NCBI RefSeq assembly: GCF_000166355.1 | Contig: NC_014652.1 | Location: 1,313,001-1,377,000, forward strand | Direction of reading: 5' to 3' | DNA: 64,000 nt | DNA from: Caldicellulosiruptor hydrothermalis 108 | GTDB taxonomy: Bacteria > Bacillota > Thermoanaerobacteria > Caldicellulosiruptorales > Caldicellulosiruptoraceae | Shown here: positions 19,703 through 30,332 of the stretch, piece after piece | Position numbering within the stretch: position 1 is the first letter of the stretch | How the letters are laid out: each line of letters starts with the position of its first letter | Program-made: the position numbers and the translations under genes | Notes under the pieces: model-generated | Database searches by the model: none | What the model saw: only the letters and a program-made list of their open reading frames with translations | What the model was told of the DNA's origin: nothing

Positions 19703-22531
19703 ATGTCAAAAGAGTATATAGTTATAAAAGGTGCGAAGGAACACAATCTCAAAAATATTGATTTGGTACTTCCACGAGACAAACTCATAGTTTTTACTGG
19801 TCTTTCTGGTTCTGGCAAGTCATCTTTGGCGTTTGACACAATCTACGCCGAGGGACAGAGAAGATATATAGAATCTCTCTCTTCTTATGCAAGGCAGTTT
19901 TTAGGAATGATGGAAAAACCAGATGTAGAATACATTGAAGGACTTTCTCCGGCTATTTCAATTGACCAAAAGACAACTTCTAAAAATCCGCGTTCAACTG
20001 TGGGGACAATTACTGAGATTTACGACTATTTGAGACTTTTGTTTGCAAGAGTTGGAAAACCTCATTGCTATATATGTGGAAAACCTATTTCACAGCAAAC
20101 AGTTGACCAGATGGTAGACGAGGTATTGAAACTTAAAGAGGGTACAAAGATTCAAATACTTGCGCCGGTTGTAAGAGGAAGAAAAGGTGAGTACCAGAAG
20201 CTATTTGAGGAGCTGAGAAGAAGTGGGTTTGCAAGAGTTAGAGTAGATAGTATTGTGTATGAGCTTGAAGAAGAGATAAAACTTGATAAGAACAAAAAAC
20301 ATAGTATTGACGTCATTGTAGATAGGCTCATAGTAAAAGAGGGGATAGAATCAAGGCTTGCGGGTTCAATAGAAACAGCGCTCCAGCTCGCAGGGGGGAT
20401 TGTAACTGTATCTATTGTTGATGGAGATGAGATTGTGTTTTCACAAAACTTTGCATGTGTAGACTGTGGAGTTTCGTATGAAGAAATAACTCCACGTCTT
20501 TTTTCTTTCAACACACCATATGGTGCATGCCCAACGTGCATGGGCCTTGGTTATTTGCAAAAGGTTGATCCTGACCTATTAATTTCAGATAAATCTATTC
20601 CCATAGGTCAGGTTGCAATAAATGGGTGGAACTTTACTGAGACAAATTCATATGCAAGAATGATTTTGGAATCACTTGCAAAAGAGTATAATTTCAGTCT
20701 AAATACTCCTGTTGAAAAACTGGACAAGAAAATTTTGGATATCTTTTTATATGGAACAGGTGACGAGAAGATAAAAATTTATACTCCACGTGGTATATAC
20801 TTTGCAAAGTATGAGGGGCTTATAAATAATCTTGAAAGAAGATATAAAGAGACCCAGTCAGAATATGTCAAGCAAGAGATTGAAGAGTATATGAGTACAT
20901 TTACATGCCCTGACTGTCAGGGTAAAAGACTTAAAAAAGAGGCTTTGGCGGTTTTGATAGAGGGTAAGTCTATAGCAGATGTTGCTGACATGACAGTATT
21001 GCAAGCAAAAGAATTTCTTCAGAGCCTGAACCTTCAGGGTAAGGATAAAGTAATTGCCCAGCCAGTAATAAAAGAGATTGTGGCAAGACTGGACTTTTTA
21101 ATAGATGTGGGACTTGACTATTTAACTCTTTCGCGGTCAGCGGGCACACTTTCTGGGGGTGAAGCACAGAGAATAAGGCTTGCTACCCAGATAGGGTCTG
21201 GACTTGTTGGAGTTTTGTATATTCTTGATGAGCCGAGTATAGGGTTGCATCAGCGTGACAATCACAGACTAATAAAAACTCTCAAAAAACTAAGAGACCT
21301 TGGCAACACATTGATTGTTGTGGAACATGATGAGGACACAATAAGGTCGGCAGACTTCATTGTGGACATTGGACCAGGAGCAGGCGAGCACGGTGGAAAA
21401 GTGGTTGCTGCAGGGACACTGGATGATATAATTTCATGTGAAGAATCTATAACAGGACAGTATCTTTCTGGAAAGAAAAAGATTGAGATACCTGAGAGAA
21501 GAAGAGAACCTGATGGTAGATGGCTTACCATAAAAGGCGCAAGCGAGAATAACCTCAAAAATATTGATGTGAGTTTTCCTGTAGGACTTTTTACTTGTGT
21601 AACCGGCGTTTCGGGCTCTGGTAAAAGCACTCTTGTGAACGAGATACTTTACAAGGCAGCGAGCGCAATTTTGAACAAGTCCAAAGAAAAACCAGGTAAA
21701 TTTCAAGAGATAATAGGCCTTGAACATTTTGACAAGGTTATAAATATAGACCAATCACCTATAGGAAGAACTCCACGGTCAAACCCTGCAACTTACACAG
21801 GTGTTTTTGATTATATAAGGGAAGTTTTTGCCCAAACGCCCGAGGCAAAGCTCAGAGGTTATAAGGCAGGAAGATTTAGCTTCAACTTGAAAGGTGGGAG
21901 ATGTGAAGCTTGTTCGGGAGATGGTATTATAAAGATAGAAATGCATTTTTTACCTGATGTATACGTACCGTGCGATGTGTGCAAAGGGAAAAGGTATAAC
22001 AGAGAGACGTTAGAGGTAAAGTACAAGGATAAGACCATTGCTGATGTGCTTGAAATGACAGTGGAAGAGGCGTTGGAATTTTTCAAGAACATTCCGAGGA
22101 TAAAATCCAAGCTTCAAACACTTTATGATGTAGGGCTTGGTTATATAAAACTGGGTCAGCCTTCCACCACTCTGTCTGGTGGAGAAGCGCAGAGAGTAAA
22201 ACTCGCAACAGAACTTTCTAAAAAAGCAACTGGAAGAACCCTGTATATCTTGGACGAGCCTACAACTGGTCTTCATATGGATGACGTCAACAAGTTAATT
22301 GGTGTTCTTCAACGCCTTGTGGATATGGGCAACACGGTAATTGTAATTGAACATAATCTTGATGTTATTAAAGTAGCAGATTATATAATTGATTTGGGAC
22401 CGGAGGGCGGAGATAAAGGCGGCGAGGTAGTTGTGTGCGGCAGTCCCGAGGAAGTGGCTATGTGCGAAAGGTCATATACAGGAATGTTTTTAAAAGAAAT
22501 CCTGAAAGATAGGATTTATGCTAAAAAATAA
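19703..22531 (+). CDS. uvrA: Excinuclease ABC subunit A
   Basis: The damage-recognition ATPase of nucleotide excision repair. The protein has 942 residues. There are two ABC ATPase modules, with Walker [15 protein letters not shown] near residue 32 and [14 protein letters not shown] near residue 634, and two signature motifs ([32 protein letters not shown]). Zinc-binding Cys pairs are visible in [10 protein letters not shown] with [10 protein letters not shown], and CEACSGDG with CDVCKGKRY. An in-frame TTG at 19685 exists, but ATG 19703 with GGAGGA ten bases before gives the normal start ([19 protein letters not shown]). Confidence 0.97.
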   Translation: MSKEYIVIKGAKEHNLKNIDLVLPRDKLIVFTGLSGSGKSSLAFDTIYAEGQRRYIESLSSYARQFLGMMEKPDVEYIEGLSPAISIDQKTTSKNPRSTVGTITEIYDYLRLLFARVGKPHCYICGKPISQQTVDQMVDEVLKLKEGTKIQILAPVVRGRKGEYQKLFEELRRSGFARVRVDSIVYELEEEIKLDKNKKHSIDVIVDRLIVKEGIESRLAGSIETALQLAGGIVTVSIVDGDEIVFSQNFACVDCGVSYEEITPRLFSFNTPYGACPTCMGLGYLQKVDPDLLISDKSIPIGQVAINGWNFTETNSYARMILESLAKEYNFSLNTPVEKLDKKILDIFLYGTGDEKIKIYTPRGIYFAKYEGLINNLERRYKETQSEYVKQEIEEYMSTFTCPDCQGKRLKKEALAVLIEGKSIADVADMTVLQAKEFLQSLNLQGKDKVIAQPVIKEIVARLDFLIDVGLDYLTLSRSAGTLSGGEAQRIRLATQIGSGLVGVLYILDEPSIGLHQRDNHRLIKTLKKLRDLGNTLIVVEHDEDTIRSADFIVDIGPGAGEHGGKVVAAGTLDDIISCEESITGQYLSGKKKIEIPERRREPDGRWLTIKGASENNLKNIDVSFPVGLFTCVTGVSGSGKSTLVNEILYKAASAILNKSKEKPGKFQEIIGLEHFDKVINIDQSPIGRTPRSNPATYTGVFDYIREVFAQTPEAKLRGYKAGRFSFNLKGGRCEACSGDGIIKIEMHFLPDVYVPCDVCKGKRYNRETLEVKYKDKTIADVLEMTVEEALEFFKNIPRIKSKLQTLYDVGLGYIKLGQPSTTLSGGEAQRVKLATELSKKATGRTLYILDEPTTGLHMDDVNKLIGVLQRLVDMGNTVIVIEHNLDVIKVADYIIDLGPEGGDKGGEVVVCGSPEEVAMCERSYTGMFLKEILKDRIYAKK

Positions 22532-22558
22532 GCGGAGCGTTTGCCAGCTCCGCTTTTT
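22531..22558. terminator. Bidirectional terminator between uvrA and the rubredoxin reductase gene
   Basis: An 8-bp stem AGCGGAGC/GCTCCGCT has a T-tract on both strands (CTTTTTATTT on +, TTATTTTTTAG on -), placed between convergent genes. Confidence 0.88.
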
Positions 22559-23738
22559 ATTTCAAAAGGTTTTCTAGCAATTTTATGTTAACATGACTAT
22601 TTAAAAACTTAGAAAGCTGCAAATGTGTTTTGGTGTCATTTAAGAGAAGGTAGGCGGTTAACTTGTTGTTTTTTACCACAAATTTTTTATAAATCATTCT
22701 ACTCTTATCTAAAAATTCGAGTATATTTGCGTTTTGCAGATTTTGCATATCACCTGCTGAAACAATCTCGAGTCCAAAGGCTTTTAAGAAATATGGTAGT
22801 GGATTATTTTGATAAAAAGCTGCAAATCCTAAAATATTCCTTGCAACTATTTTTGCACTCTCTAAAGCAAACGTCCATGTTCCAGGATTTTGACCATCAA
22901 TATATGCAACATCACCACAAGCATACACATTGGTAAGCTTAGTCTGCATCTTGTAATTAACATCTATACCTCTTTTGCTATTTAGTATATCTTCCTGCGA
23001 ATTTATAAACTCAGTATTTGGTACAACTCCAGCCGAAAAAATGAGTATATCACATTCAATAGCCTGACCACTTGAAAGTGTTATTTTTAATCCATTTTGA
23101 TGAGGTTCAATATTTTCAATTTTATTGTCCAAAATTATCTTAATTCCTTTTTTTACAATATGTTCTTCCAGTAGAAAAGAGGCAACTTCATCCAACTGTT
23201 TTGACAATATTCTTTTGCTCAGCTCAACTATTGTTATCTCCTTACCTTCAAGTGCAGATGCAAGTTCTAATCCCAAAAGTCCAGCACCAACAATTACAAC
23301 TCTGCCAGCCTGTGACAGTCTTTTTTTAAGCGCAAGCAAATCTTCATAGCTTCTAAATGTGAAGACAAAGTTTTGCAACTTTTCATTTCGCATCTGCTCA
23401 GGAAGGTAGGGTTTTGAGCCTGAAGCAATAACAAGATAGTCCCATTCTATCTTTTGGCTCCTTGAAACTACAATTTTTTCCTCAAAATTACATTCCTCAA
23501 CCTTACTATTCAACATCAATTTTATATTGTTCACTTGGTACCACTCTGAAGATTTCAAGAAGAACTTTTCATCTATAGGATTTTGAAGATAATATCCAAG
23601 TCTTAACCTATAATAAGGCAAAACCTTTTCTTCACTTAAGATACAGACTGAAATATTCTTGTTCTCTTTTCTTATCTGTTCTGCAATGGTTACACCCGCA
23701 GGTCCCCCACCAATTATAACAATGTCATACTTTTCCAT
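22557..23738 (-). CDS. NAD(P)H:rubredoxin oxidoreductase (FAD/NAD-dependent)
   Basis: A 393-residue flavoprotein of the pyridine-nucleotide-disulfide oxidoreductase superfamily. Seen: FAD-binding VIIGGGPAGVTIAEQI near residue 6, a second dinucleotide fold VVIVGAGLLGLELASAL near residue 146, and the FAD-proximal VYACGDVAYIDG near residue 270. There is no CxxxxC redox-active disulfide, as expected for rubredoxin or ferredoxin reductases. It lies 18 bp downstream of the flavodiiron gene on the same strand, and a rubredoxin is encoded 10 kb away. The inferred role is electron delivery from NADH to rubredoxin for oxygen reduction. A more general NADH oxidase is the alternative. Confidence 0.82.
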   Translation of the reverse strand: MEKYDIVIIGGGPAGVTIAEQIRKENKNISVCILSEEKVLPYYRLRLGYYLQNPIDEKFFLKSSEWYQVNNIKLMLNSKVEECNFEEKIVVSRSQKIEWDYLVIASGSKPYLPEQMRNEKLQNFVFTFRSYEDLLALKKRLSQAGRVVIVGAGLLGLELASALEGKEITIVELSKRILSKQLDEVASFLLEEHIVKKGIKIILDNKIENIEPHQNGLKITLSSGQAIECDILIFSAGVVPNTEFINSQEDILNSKRGIDVNYKMQTKLTNVYACGDVAYIDGQNPGTWTFALESAKIVARNILGFAAFYQNNPLPYFLKAFGLEIVSAGDMQNLQNANILEFLDKSRMIYKKFVVKNNKLTAYLLLNDTKTHLQLSKFLNSHVNIKLLENLLK

Positions 23739-23756
23739 TGTATATGCACCAGCTTT

Positions 23757-24959
23757 TTATTCTTTTATCTTTTCAGCAAATAGTATACCAAATTCAAAAG
23801 ATTTTTTTAACTCCTCTTCGTTTGGCTTAAAATTCACCTTTAACCCGGGCTGGACAACTTTTAATCTTAGCTGCTTAAGACGGCTTTCAATATTTGGCAC
23901 AGCTTCACCACTCCATCCGTATGAACCAAATGCAGCTGCTACCTTTCCGCCGTGCACAATAGGATTTAATCTTGTGAGTATGTCATAAATAGGTGGCAGG
24001 GCATCAGAATTTATGGTTGGTGAACCAAACAACACACCGTTTGCAAAATAGATTTTCTCTACAATCTCTTCAGGCTTGTGTTCAATTGCGTTGTATACAA
24101 AAACATCTACACCACTTTGCTCAATACCTTCTGCAATCTTTTTTGCAAGCATTTCTGTGTATCCATACGCCGATACATATACTATCACAACATAAGGTTT
24201 AGACGGCTTTTCTAAAAGTTTTTCAGACCATGATTTATATAACGAAATCAATTCCTCTTTATAATTTGTTAATATAGGACCATGCCCTGGAGCAATTATA
24301 TCAATTTCTAAATCTTTTATCTTATCTATTGCTTGCAGAACATAACTTTTAAACGGTGACATAATAACTTCGTAATAGTACTTATAAGCATCCATAAAAC
24401 CTTCTTTTTGGTTTTGCATAACCCAGTTTATATCAAGGTTTTCAGTACTAAAATGGCAGCCAAATGAGTCACAGGTAAAAAGAATTTTGTCTTCGACCAA
24501 ATACGTATAAATGGAATCAGGCCAGTGCAAAAAAGGAGCAGAGATAAATTTTAAAGTTTTATTTCCAAGCGAAATCTGGTCGTTGTGATTTACAACTTGA
24601 AATTGAAAGTCCTTATTTGTGATCTTTTTCAAAAATTTTATTGCTGTACTACTGCCAAAGACCTTTATATTAGGATTTAGCTCTAAAAGTTTCTCAATTG
24701 ACCCTGAATGATCTGGTTCTGTGTGGTTTATTATCAAGTAGTCTATTTTTTCTGGTGAGATAACCTCTTTTATGTTACTTAAAAATTGGTCAAAAAACTT
24801 ATATTTCACGTTTTCGATTAAAGCTATTTTTTCACTGTCAACTATCAAATAAGAATTATAGGTAGTCCCATATTTAGTATACATCACAATATCAAATATT
24901 CTCAGGTTTGGATCTTGTACACCAACTGAATATATTCCATCTTTTAGTTTTGTGTGCAT
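23757..24959 (-). CDS. fprA: Flavodiiron protein (FprA-type oxygen/NO reductase)
   Basis: A 400-residue protein with an N-terminal beta-lactamase-like diiron domain and a C-terminal flavodoxin domain (about 252-400, FMN loop VSAYGYTEMLAKK). All expected diiron ligands are present: His79, Glu81, Asp83 and His84 in HTEPDHSGS, His145 in FLHWPDS, Asp164 in TCDSFG and His226 in APGHGPIL. These enzymes reduce O2 to water or NO to N2O with electrons from rubredoxin. ATG 24959 is chosen because GGAGGG lies nine bases before it; the GTG further upstream is part of that site. It forms a two-gene operon with the rubredoxin reductase. Confidence 0.94.
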   Translation of the reverse strand: MHTKLKDGIYSVGVQDPNLRIFDIVMYTKYGTTYNSYLIVDSEKIALIENVKYKFFDQFLSNIKEVISPEKIDYLIINHTEPDHSGSIEKLLELNPNIKVFGSSTAIKFLKKITNKDFQFQVVNHNDQISLGNKTLKFISAPFLHWPDSIYTYLVEDKILFTCDSFGCHFSTENLDINWVMQNQKEGFMDAYKYYYEVIMSPFKSYVLQAIDKIKDLEIDIIAPGHGPILTNYKEELISLYKSWSEKLLEKPSKPYVVIVYVSAYGYTEMLAKKIAEGIEQSGVDVFVYNAIEHKPEEIVEKIYFANGVLFGSPTINSDALPPIYDILTRLNPIVHGGKVAAAFGSYGWSGEAVPNIESRLKQLRLKVVQPGLKVNFKPNEEELKKSFEFGILFAEKIKE

Positions 24960-25005
24960 TATTTTTCCCTCCACTTCTGAAGATGAATTTTAGTATTCAA
25001 AGATA

Positions 25006-25035
25006 TTTATACCCTAATATTTTTTCGGTAAACAA
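25006..25035 (-). promoter_or_regulatory. Candidate promoter of the fprA-reductase operon
   Basis: Read on the minus strand, TTGTTT (25030-25035) and TATAAA (25006-25011) are 18 bp apart, about 45 bases before the start codon. Confidence 0.45.
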
Positions 25036-25107
25036 GTAGTGATAGAAAATGCACTTGAATAATATATTTTAGTAGAAACATTATTTGGCAAGGGAGATAA
25101 TGAAGAT

Positions 25108-25725
25108 ATGCTTAGCAGGGTTTCAAACAGGTTTTTAGCTGTTACAATTTTAGCTATATTTGTTATTGCCTTGGTAGGAATAATTTCCAACAAAAGCTTG
25201 GAAAGTTCAAAATTAACCTCTACAGAAGTCAAAAAAAATTCTTCTGTGCCAGCATCTGAGCAGGTCTCTAAAACTGAGGGTTTGAAAGGTTATTTGCAGG
25301 TTATGGTTGTTGACAGCAAAACTGGTCTTCCTGTTGAAGGTGCAAATGTAGTGTTTTCAAATCTGGACCAGCTATACACCACAGGCAAAGATGGAAAAAC
25401 TCAGATTATTCCCATGCAGATTAAAGCCTCAGAGTCTTCAAAGATTCTATCGCAGCCATATGAAGAAGTGGTAATTGGAGTATTCAAACAGGGATATGCT
25501 GATTACATTTTGATGGGTTCAAAGGTTCGTCCTACCACTCAAGACAAACCACAGCTAAAAATAATTAGGATAGTAAAGGCATCAACTCCTACCACAACGC
25601 CTGTTTTTGCAATGGAAAAGTATTCTGCTGATGTTGCGAAAGAAGTGATGAGTAAGATGAAAGAAAAACTCAACTCGCTTGCGAACACCTCACAAGAGGT
25701 TGAAGAAATAGAGATTACAGAATAA
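25108..25725 (+). CDS. Membrane-anchored protein with a carboxypeptidase-regulatory-like domain
   Basis: A 205-residue protein of unknown function. There is one N-terminal transmembrane segment (FLAVTILAIFVIALVGIIS, about residues 8-26). A Ser/Lys-rich linker follows, then at about 55-150 a predicted beta-sandwich of the CarboxypepD_reg/CnaB type (LQVMVVDSKTGLPVEGANVV, with a later TTGKDGKTQI turn). The C-terminal 35 residues are a charged helix (DVAKEVMSKMKEKLNSL). The sandwich should face outside the cell. It is a single gene with its own terminator, divergent from fprA. Confidence 0.78.
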   Translation: MLSRVSNRFLAVTILAIFVIALVGIISNKSLESSKLTSTEVKKNSSVPASEQVSKTEGLKGYLQVMVVDSKTGLPVEGANVVFSNLDQLYTTGKDGKTQIIPMQIKASESSKILSQPYEEVVIGVFKQGYADYILMGSKVRPTTQDKPQLKIIRIVKASTPTTTPVFAMEKYSADVAKEVMSKMKEKLNSLANTSQEVEEIEITE

Positions 25726-25754
25726 AGTGCCTTGTAAAAAGGCACTCTTTTTTT
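25726..25754 (+). terminator. Terminator
   Basis: Stem AGTGCCTT/AAGGCACT, directly after the stop codon, is followed by a run of T (CTTTTTTT). Confidence 0.85.
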
Positions 25755-25811
25755 ATATAATAGAGCTTGAACATTTAAAACGCACTTTTTATTAGAAGGG
25801 TTTTGACAGCA

Positions 25812-26774
25812 ATGAATGATGAAGTTCTGATTCTCTTGAAAAATTTACTGTTTCTTTTCGCTATTATATTTATAGGATTTATGGGAACAAAGCTAAATCT
25901 ATTTTCAAATACAGTAAAAGACTCTGTAAGTGAACTTATTGTAAAAGTGACAGCGCCCATTTTGCTTTTTACAACAATAAGTAGCAAACCTTATTCCTCT
26001 CAAGTAGTAAAAAATGTATTTATTTTGATACTTTCAGCTTTTGTGGGGATTATGATTTTGCTTCTACTTGGCTACATAACAGGGTCTTTATTTAAGCTTC
26101 AAGGAAAAACTTTTTATACTCATATTTTTTGTTCAGCCTTTGGCAACACAGGATTTTTGTCTTTCCCCTTATTGTATTCAATCTTTGGTGAAAAGGGAGT
26201 CTTCTTTGCTGCAAGTTACAATATCATGCATGATTTTTTGGCTTGGTCTTTAGGACTTTCGATAATAAGCCGGCACAATCGTGAGAAAACTAAATTTGGG
26301 TTTGTAAATGCAAATTCTATTGCTGTTTTTGTTGCATTTATCATTTATCTCATAAAAGGAATATTGCCATATGATATAAAAAGTTCATATGACAAAGTAT
26401 TTCTAACAATTTATGACGCTTTAAATCCCTTTGGAAAAACTACAATTTATCTTTCGATGTTTTTTATTGGATGTTTGCTGGCAGAAGTATCGTTTAAAGA
26501 GACATTAAAAACTTCTTCTGCCTATGCAATAACACTATTCAAGATGGTCTTGTTACCACTTGGTATTATGTATCTTACCAAATATTTATCAATAGACAAT
26601 TTTACAAGACTCATAATTGTACTTCAGACTGGGATGCCAACAGCTATAACAAGCTCTGTCTTATCTTACCGATATGACGGCGATAGCCACTATGCGACCC
26701 GGACTATATTCATAACAACCATTTTTTCGCTCATAACAATTCCTTTACTGGTGTTTCTATACTATCATATTTAA
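25812..26774 (+). CDS. AEC (auxin efflux carrier)-family transporter
   Basis: A 320-residue protein with about ten hydrophobic segments. Family traits seen: an N-terminal IGFMGTKLNLFSNTVKDSVS motif, the SAFGNTGFLSFPLLYSIFGE segment near residue 110, and a C-terminal half with VLQTGMPTAITSSVLSYRY near residue 277, a pattern found in AEC permeases that carry malate or other organic anions. Substrate unknown. ATG 25812 is preferred over TTG 25803, which sits too close to AGAAGGG. It stands alone between a terminator and guaA. Confidence 0.85.
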   Translation: MNDEVLILLKNLLFLFAIIFIGFMGTKLNLFSNTVKDSVSELIVKVTAPILLFTTISSKPYSSQVVKNVFILILSAFVGIMILLLLGYITGSLFKLQGKTFYTHIFCSAFGNTGFLSFPLLYSIFGEKGVFFAASYNIMHDFLAWSLGLSIISRHNREKTKFGFVNANSIAVFVAFIIYLIKGILPYDIKSSYDKVFLTIYDALNPFGKTTIYLSMFFIGCLLAEVSFKETLKTSSAYAITLFKMVLLPLGIMYLTKYLSIDNFTRLIIVLQTGMPTAITSSVLSYRYDGDSHYATRTIFITTIFSLITIPLLVFLYYHI

Positions 26775-26802
26775 TAACTTTATGAAGAAAGGATGAGAAA
26801 GT

Positions 26803-28338
26803 TTGCAACATGAGATTGTAGTAGTTCTGGACTTTGGTGGTCAGTATAACCAGCTTATTGCAAGAAGAGTAAGAGAATGCGGAGTGTACTGTGAAATTTG
26901 GCCATACGACACACCTCTTGAAAAGATAGTTAGTAAAAATCCAAAAGGAATTATATTTACAGGTGGACCGTCAAGTGTATACGAGCCAAACGCTCCTATG
27001 ATTGACAAAGAACTATTCGAAAGGGGTATTCCAATACTTGGGATATGTTATGGGAACCAGCTGATTGCTCATGTTTTGGGCGGAAAAGTGTCAAGGGCGC
27101 TATTTAGAGAGTATGGAAAGACGCATATAAAATACGACATCTCTTCTCCTCTTTTCAGCGGAATACCTGAACATTCTGTGTGTTGGATGAGCCACACAGA
27201 CTTTGTAGAGAAGCTTCCAGAGGGGTTTAAGGCTTTGGCATCCACCGAAAATTGCGCAATTGCAGCGTTTGGAGATGATATCAAGAAAATTTATGGTGTT
27301 CAATTTCATCCTGAGGTTGTCCATACCGAATATGGACGGGAAATTATAAAAAACTTTTTATTTAACATTTGTCAATGCAGCGGTGATTGGAAAACTTCAT
27401 CATTTATTGAGGAAAAGGTTAATGAGATAAAAAGTATTGTAGGCAACCAAAAAGTGGTATGTGCTCTTTCAGGTGGTGTTGACTCTTCTGTTGCAGCAGT
27501 CCTTGTTCACAAAGCGATAGGGAAAAATCTTTACTGCATATTTGTTGACCATGGTCTTTTGAGAAAGGGCGAAGCTGAGGAAGTTATGAGTGTTTTTAAA
27601 GATCAATTTGACATGAATGTAATCAAGGTTGATGCGAAAGATAGATTCTTAGATGCTTTAAAAGGTGTTACTGAACCAGAGGAAAAACGGAAGATCATTG
27701 GAAGAGAGTTTATCAGGGTATTTGAAGAGGAAGCAGAAAAGCTTGGCGATATAAAGTTTTTGGTTCAGGGAACAATTTATCCTGACGTTGTTGAGAGCGG
27801 GGTTGGCAAGGCTGCAACTATAAAAAGCCACCACAATGTCGGTGGTCTTCCTGAAAAAATAAAATTCGAACAAATAATTGAGCCTCTCAGAGAGCTATTT
27901 AAAGATGAGGTAAGAAGAGTAGGAATAGAATTGGGAATACCTGAAAAGATTGTCAAAAGACAGCCTTTCCCCGGACCTGGTCTTGCAATAAGGATAATTG
28001 GAGAGGTTACAGAGGAAAAATTGGAGATACTGCGCGAGGTTGATTGGATCTTTAGAAAAGAGATTGAACAGAGCGGTCTTGACAATGAAATATGGCAGTA
28101 CTTTGCGATATTAACCAATATGAGAAGTGTTGGTGTAATGGGTGATGAAAGAACGTATGATTACACAGTTGCTCTAAGAGCTGTTACAAGCATTGATGGG
28201 ATGACGGCTGACTGGGCTAAAATACCTTATGAGATTTTAGAGAGGGTTTCAAATGAGATTGTAAACAGTGTGAAAAAGGTCAACAGGGTGGTGTATGACA
28301 TCACTTCAAAACCTCCTGCTACAATTGAATGGGAATAG
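26803..28338 (+). CDS. guaA: GMP synthase (glutamine-hydrolysing)
   Basis: Converts XMP to GMP. The length of 511 residues is normal. The N-terminal class I amidotransferase has Cys82 in [10 protein letters not shown] and a His/Glu pair in [10 protein letters not shown] near residue 168. The ATP-pyrophosphatase domain has the PP-loop [14 protein letters not shown] near residue 224 and [13 protein letters not shown] near residue 386. The C-terminal dimerisation domain ends PPATIEWE, as usual. TTG start with AAAGGA nine bases upstream. It is separated from the pur operon by about 14 kb. Confidence 0.97.
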   Translation: MQHEIVVVLDFGGQYNQLIARRVRECGVYCEIWPYDTPLEKIVSKNPKGIIFTGGPSSVYEPNAPMIDKELFERGIPILGICYGNQLIAHVLGGKVSRALFREYGKTHIKYDISSPLFSGIPEHSVCWMSHTDFVEKLPEGFKALASTENCAIAAFGDDIKKIYGVQFHPEVVHTEYGREIIKNFLFNICQCSGDWKTSSFIEEKVNEIKSIVGNQKVVCALSGGVDSSVAAVLVHKAIGKNLYCIFVDHGLLRKGEAEEVMSVFKDQFDMNVIKVDAKDRFLDALKGVTEPEEKRKIIGREFIRVFEEEAEKLGDIKFLVQGTIYPDVVESGVGKAATIKSHHNVGGLPEKIKFEQIIEPLRELFKDEVRRVGIELGIPEKIVKRQPFPGPGLAIRIIGEVTEEKLEILREVDWIFRKEIEQSGLDNEIWQYFAILTNMRSVGVMGDERTYDYTVALRAVTSIDGMTADWAKIPYEILERVSNEIVNSVKKVNRVVYDITSKPPATIEWE

Positions 28339-28360
28339 CAAAAAAATTTTTTTGATGGGC

Positions 28361-28389
28361 TTGAAATTTCTCACAGAAGGGTGTAACAT
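28361..28389 (+). promoter_or_regulatory. Candidate promoter of the ATP synthase operon
   Basis: TTGAAA (28361-28366), a 17-bp spacer and TAACAT (28384-28389) lie in the 88-base gap after guaA. The -10 is weak, so read-through from guaA is also possible. Confidence 0.35.
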
Positions 28390-28426
28390 ATTTATAAGTT
28401 TTCTCTTTGGAAAGTAGAGAAGAGAA

Positions 28427-28801
28427 ATGAAGTCTTATGTGGTAAGCTTGAGTTTAAAGTTAGTTTCGTTTATCTACCTGTGCCTGTGCATATGCTTATT
28501 TATATATTCTAAAGAAGCAGATGTTTTGTTAATTTCAGCGGTATTGAGTATACTGATTGTTTCTACAGTTTATACCTTAAGTAAAGTAGTGGAAAAAGCT
28601 CTTACAAAACAATTTAGCATCTTCTACTTTATAATTCACTATTTGATTGTCGTTCTCTTGATCATGTTGTCTTCTTTTATATCCGCCTGCATCAGACAAA
28701 GAGCTTTATATATTGTGATTCTTCTAATAAGCTATCCTATAGCCTTGTTAATCTCGTTTGGTATTGCCTATGTTTACTCTAAAAAGCTCTCAAGGAAGTG
28801 A
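28427..28801 (+). CDS. atpI: ATP synthase protein I-like small membrane protein
   Basis: A 124-residue protein with four predicted membrane helices (at about 8-26, 32-50, 66-86 and 94-116), the layout of AtpI, which helps c-ring assembly and often opens F-type ATP synthase operons. Sequence similarity to AtpI cannot be judged by eye, so the call rests on size, topology and the position just before atpB, nine bases away. The ribosome site is weak. Confidence 0.6.
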   Translation: MKSYVVSLSLKLVSFIYLCLCICLFIYSKEADVLLISAVLSILIVSTVYTLSKVVEKALTKQFSIFYFIIHYLIVVLLIMLSSFISACIRQRALYIVILLISYPIALLISFGIAYVYSKKLSRK

Positions 28802-28809
28802 AGTGAAAG

Positions 28810-29490
28810 ATGGGCGAAAGCGTATTGAAGGTTTTATTTACCATCCCTATTGGAAAAGGCATACCAGTAAGAGTCGCAGTTGTTGAAATGTGGGCTGTGA
28901 TGCTATTTTTGATTGCTCTTGCTTTTTATTTAACATCTAATATGAAACTTGTGCCCACGAAAAAACAGATGATTGCTGAATTTATTGTTGATTCTATGAA
29001 TAAGATAACCAAAAATTTTTTAGGTCATTATTGGCGTATTTTTTCGCCATATTTAGGGACTCTGTTTTTGTTCTTGCTAAGCCTGAATCTGTTGGGACTT
29101 TTTGGTTTTCAGCCACCAACAAGTAACTTGAATGTTACTGCAAGTTTTGGTGTAATGTCTATTTTAGTATTGATAATCTCTACAATAATACTAAAAAATC
29201 CAATAAGATGGTTTTTAGATCACTTTAGACCCATCCCAATCATTTTCCCGTTTAAGTTCTTGGACTATTTCACAAGAACTCTTTCTTTGTCTGCCCGATT
29301 ATTCGGTAATATTCTTGCTGGGACTACCATCATGGAGCTCATTTACCATGGCCTTATAAAGTTCCACATACCTCCTGTTGGTATTCCAGCAGTAGCAAGT
29401 TTATATTTTGATATATTTGATGGGGTTCTTCAGGCAATAATCTTTACATTTCTTTCCTTAATTTACCTTTACGAAGCCTTAGAAGAATAA
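28810..29490 (+). CDS. atpB: F1Fo ATP synthase subunit a
   Basis: The membrane stator subunit that forms the ion half-channels against the c-ring. The protein has 226 residues and five to six helices. The essential Arg is in LSLSARLFGNILAGTTIMEL, near residue 160, the family hallmark. Subunit a genes in Firmicutes are 220-250 codons, so length is normal. It sits directly before atpE in the standard order. Confidence 0.95.
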   Translation: MGESVLKVLFTIPIGKGIPVRVAVVEMWAVMLFLIALAFYLTSNMKLVPTKKQMIAEFIVDSMNKITKNFLGHYWRIFSPYLGTLFLFLLSLNLLGLFGFQPPTSNLNVTASFGVMSILVLIISTIILKNPIRWFLDHFRPIPIIFPFKFLDYFTRTLSLSARLFGNILAGTTIMELIYHGLIKFHIPPVGIPAVASLYFDIFDGVLQAIIFTFLSLIYLYEALEE

Positions 29491-29498
29491 TTTATTAA

Positions 29499-29729
<231 letters not shown>

Positions 29730-29754
29730 GCGCTCTCCATGCTTTTTGGGGAGC
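29730..29754 (+). other. Hairpin in the atpE-atpF gap
   Basis: CGCTCTCC and GGGGAGCG pair (one G-U) around an ATGCTTTTT loop, directly after the atpE stop. The following sequence (TCATCTCTTTT) is a poor U-tract, so it looks like a partial terminator or a stabilising 3' end for the atpE message rather than the end of the operon. The rest of the 109-base gap has no gene. Confidence 0.55.
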
Positions 29755-29838
29755 GTCATCTCTTTTCAGTACCTGAATTTTGCTAAAATAGCAATTATTC
29801 TCCATAAATGAGGACTAAAAAGGAGATGATAGAATAAG

Positions 29839-30330
29839 ATGTTCGAACTTAAGATATTTGAGAATATATTCTTTTGGGCAATTATAAACTTTTTGATACT
29901 TTATCTCATATACAAAAAGTTTTTCTTCCAAAGAGTTACACAGTTTATGGAAAAAAGATCCCAGATAATTCAAGATCAGCTTGATTTTGCAGCAAAGTCA
30001 AAAGAAGAGGCAATAAAGCTAAAGGAAGAATATGAGAATATACTTGCCCAGGCACATGCCAAAGCAAATGAAATTGTTGAAAGTGCAACCTTGGAGGCAC
30101 AAAGACAGGCGGCAGAAATCATTGAAAATGCAAAGCTTGAGGCTAACAGAATTATGGAAAATGCGCTCAGACAATTTGAGATTGAAAAGAAGAAGCAAAT
30201 AAATGAACTCAAAAATCAGTTTGTTTCAATTGCGCTTCTTGCTGCATCAAGAGTTATTGAGAAGAATTTGAATACAGAGGAAAATAGAAAGATGGTTGAG
30301 AACATATTTGATGAGGCAGGGGTTGCTTAA
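29839..30330 (+). CDS. atpF: F1Fo ATP synthase subunit b
   Basis: The peripheral stalk subunit. The protein has 163 residues. An N-terminal membrane helix ([20 protein letters not shown], about 11-30) is followed by a long charged alpha-helical coiled coil rich in Ala, Glu and Lys, ending in the delta-binding region ([17 protein letters not shown]). ATG start with AAGGAGATGAT upstream at a slightly long spacing. It is two bases from atpH. Confidence 0.94.
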   Translation: MFELKIFENIFFWAIINFLILYLIYKKFFFQRVTQFMEKRSQIIQDQLDFAAKSKEEAIKLKEEYENILAQAHAKANEIVESATLEAQRQAAEIIENAKLEANRIMENALRQFEIEKKKQINELKNQFVSIALLAASRVIEKNLNTEENRKMVENIFDEAGVA

Positions 30331-30332
30331 AG

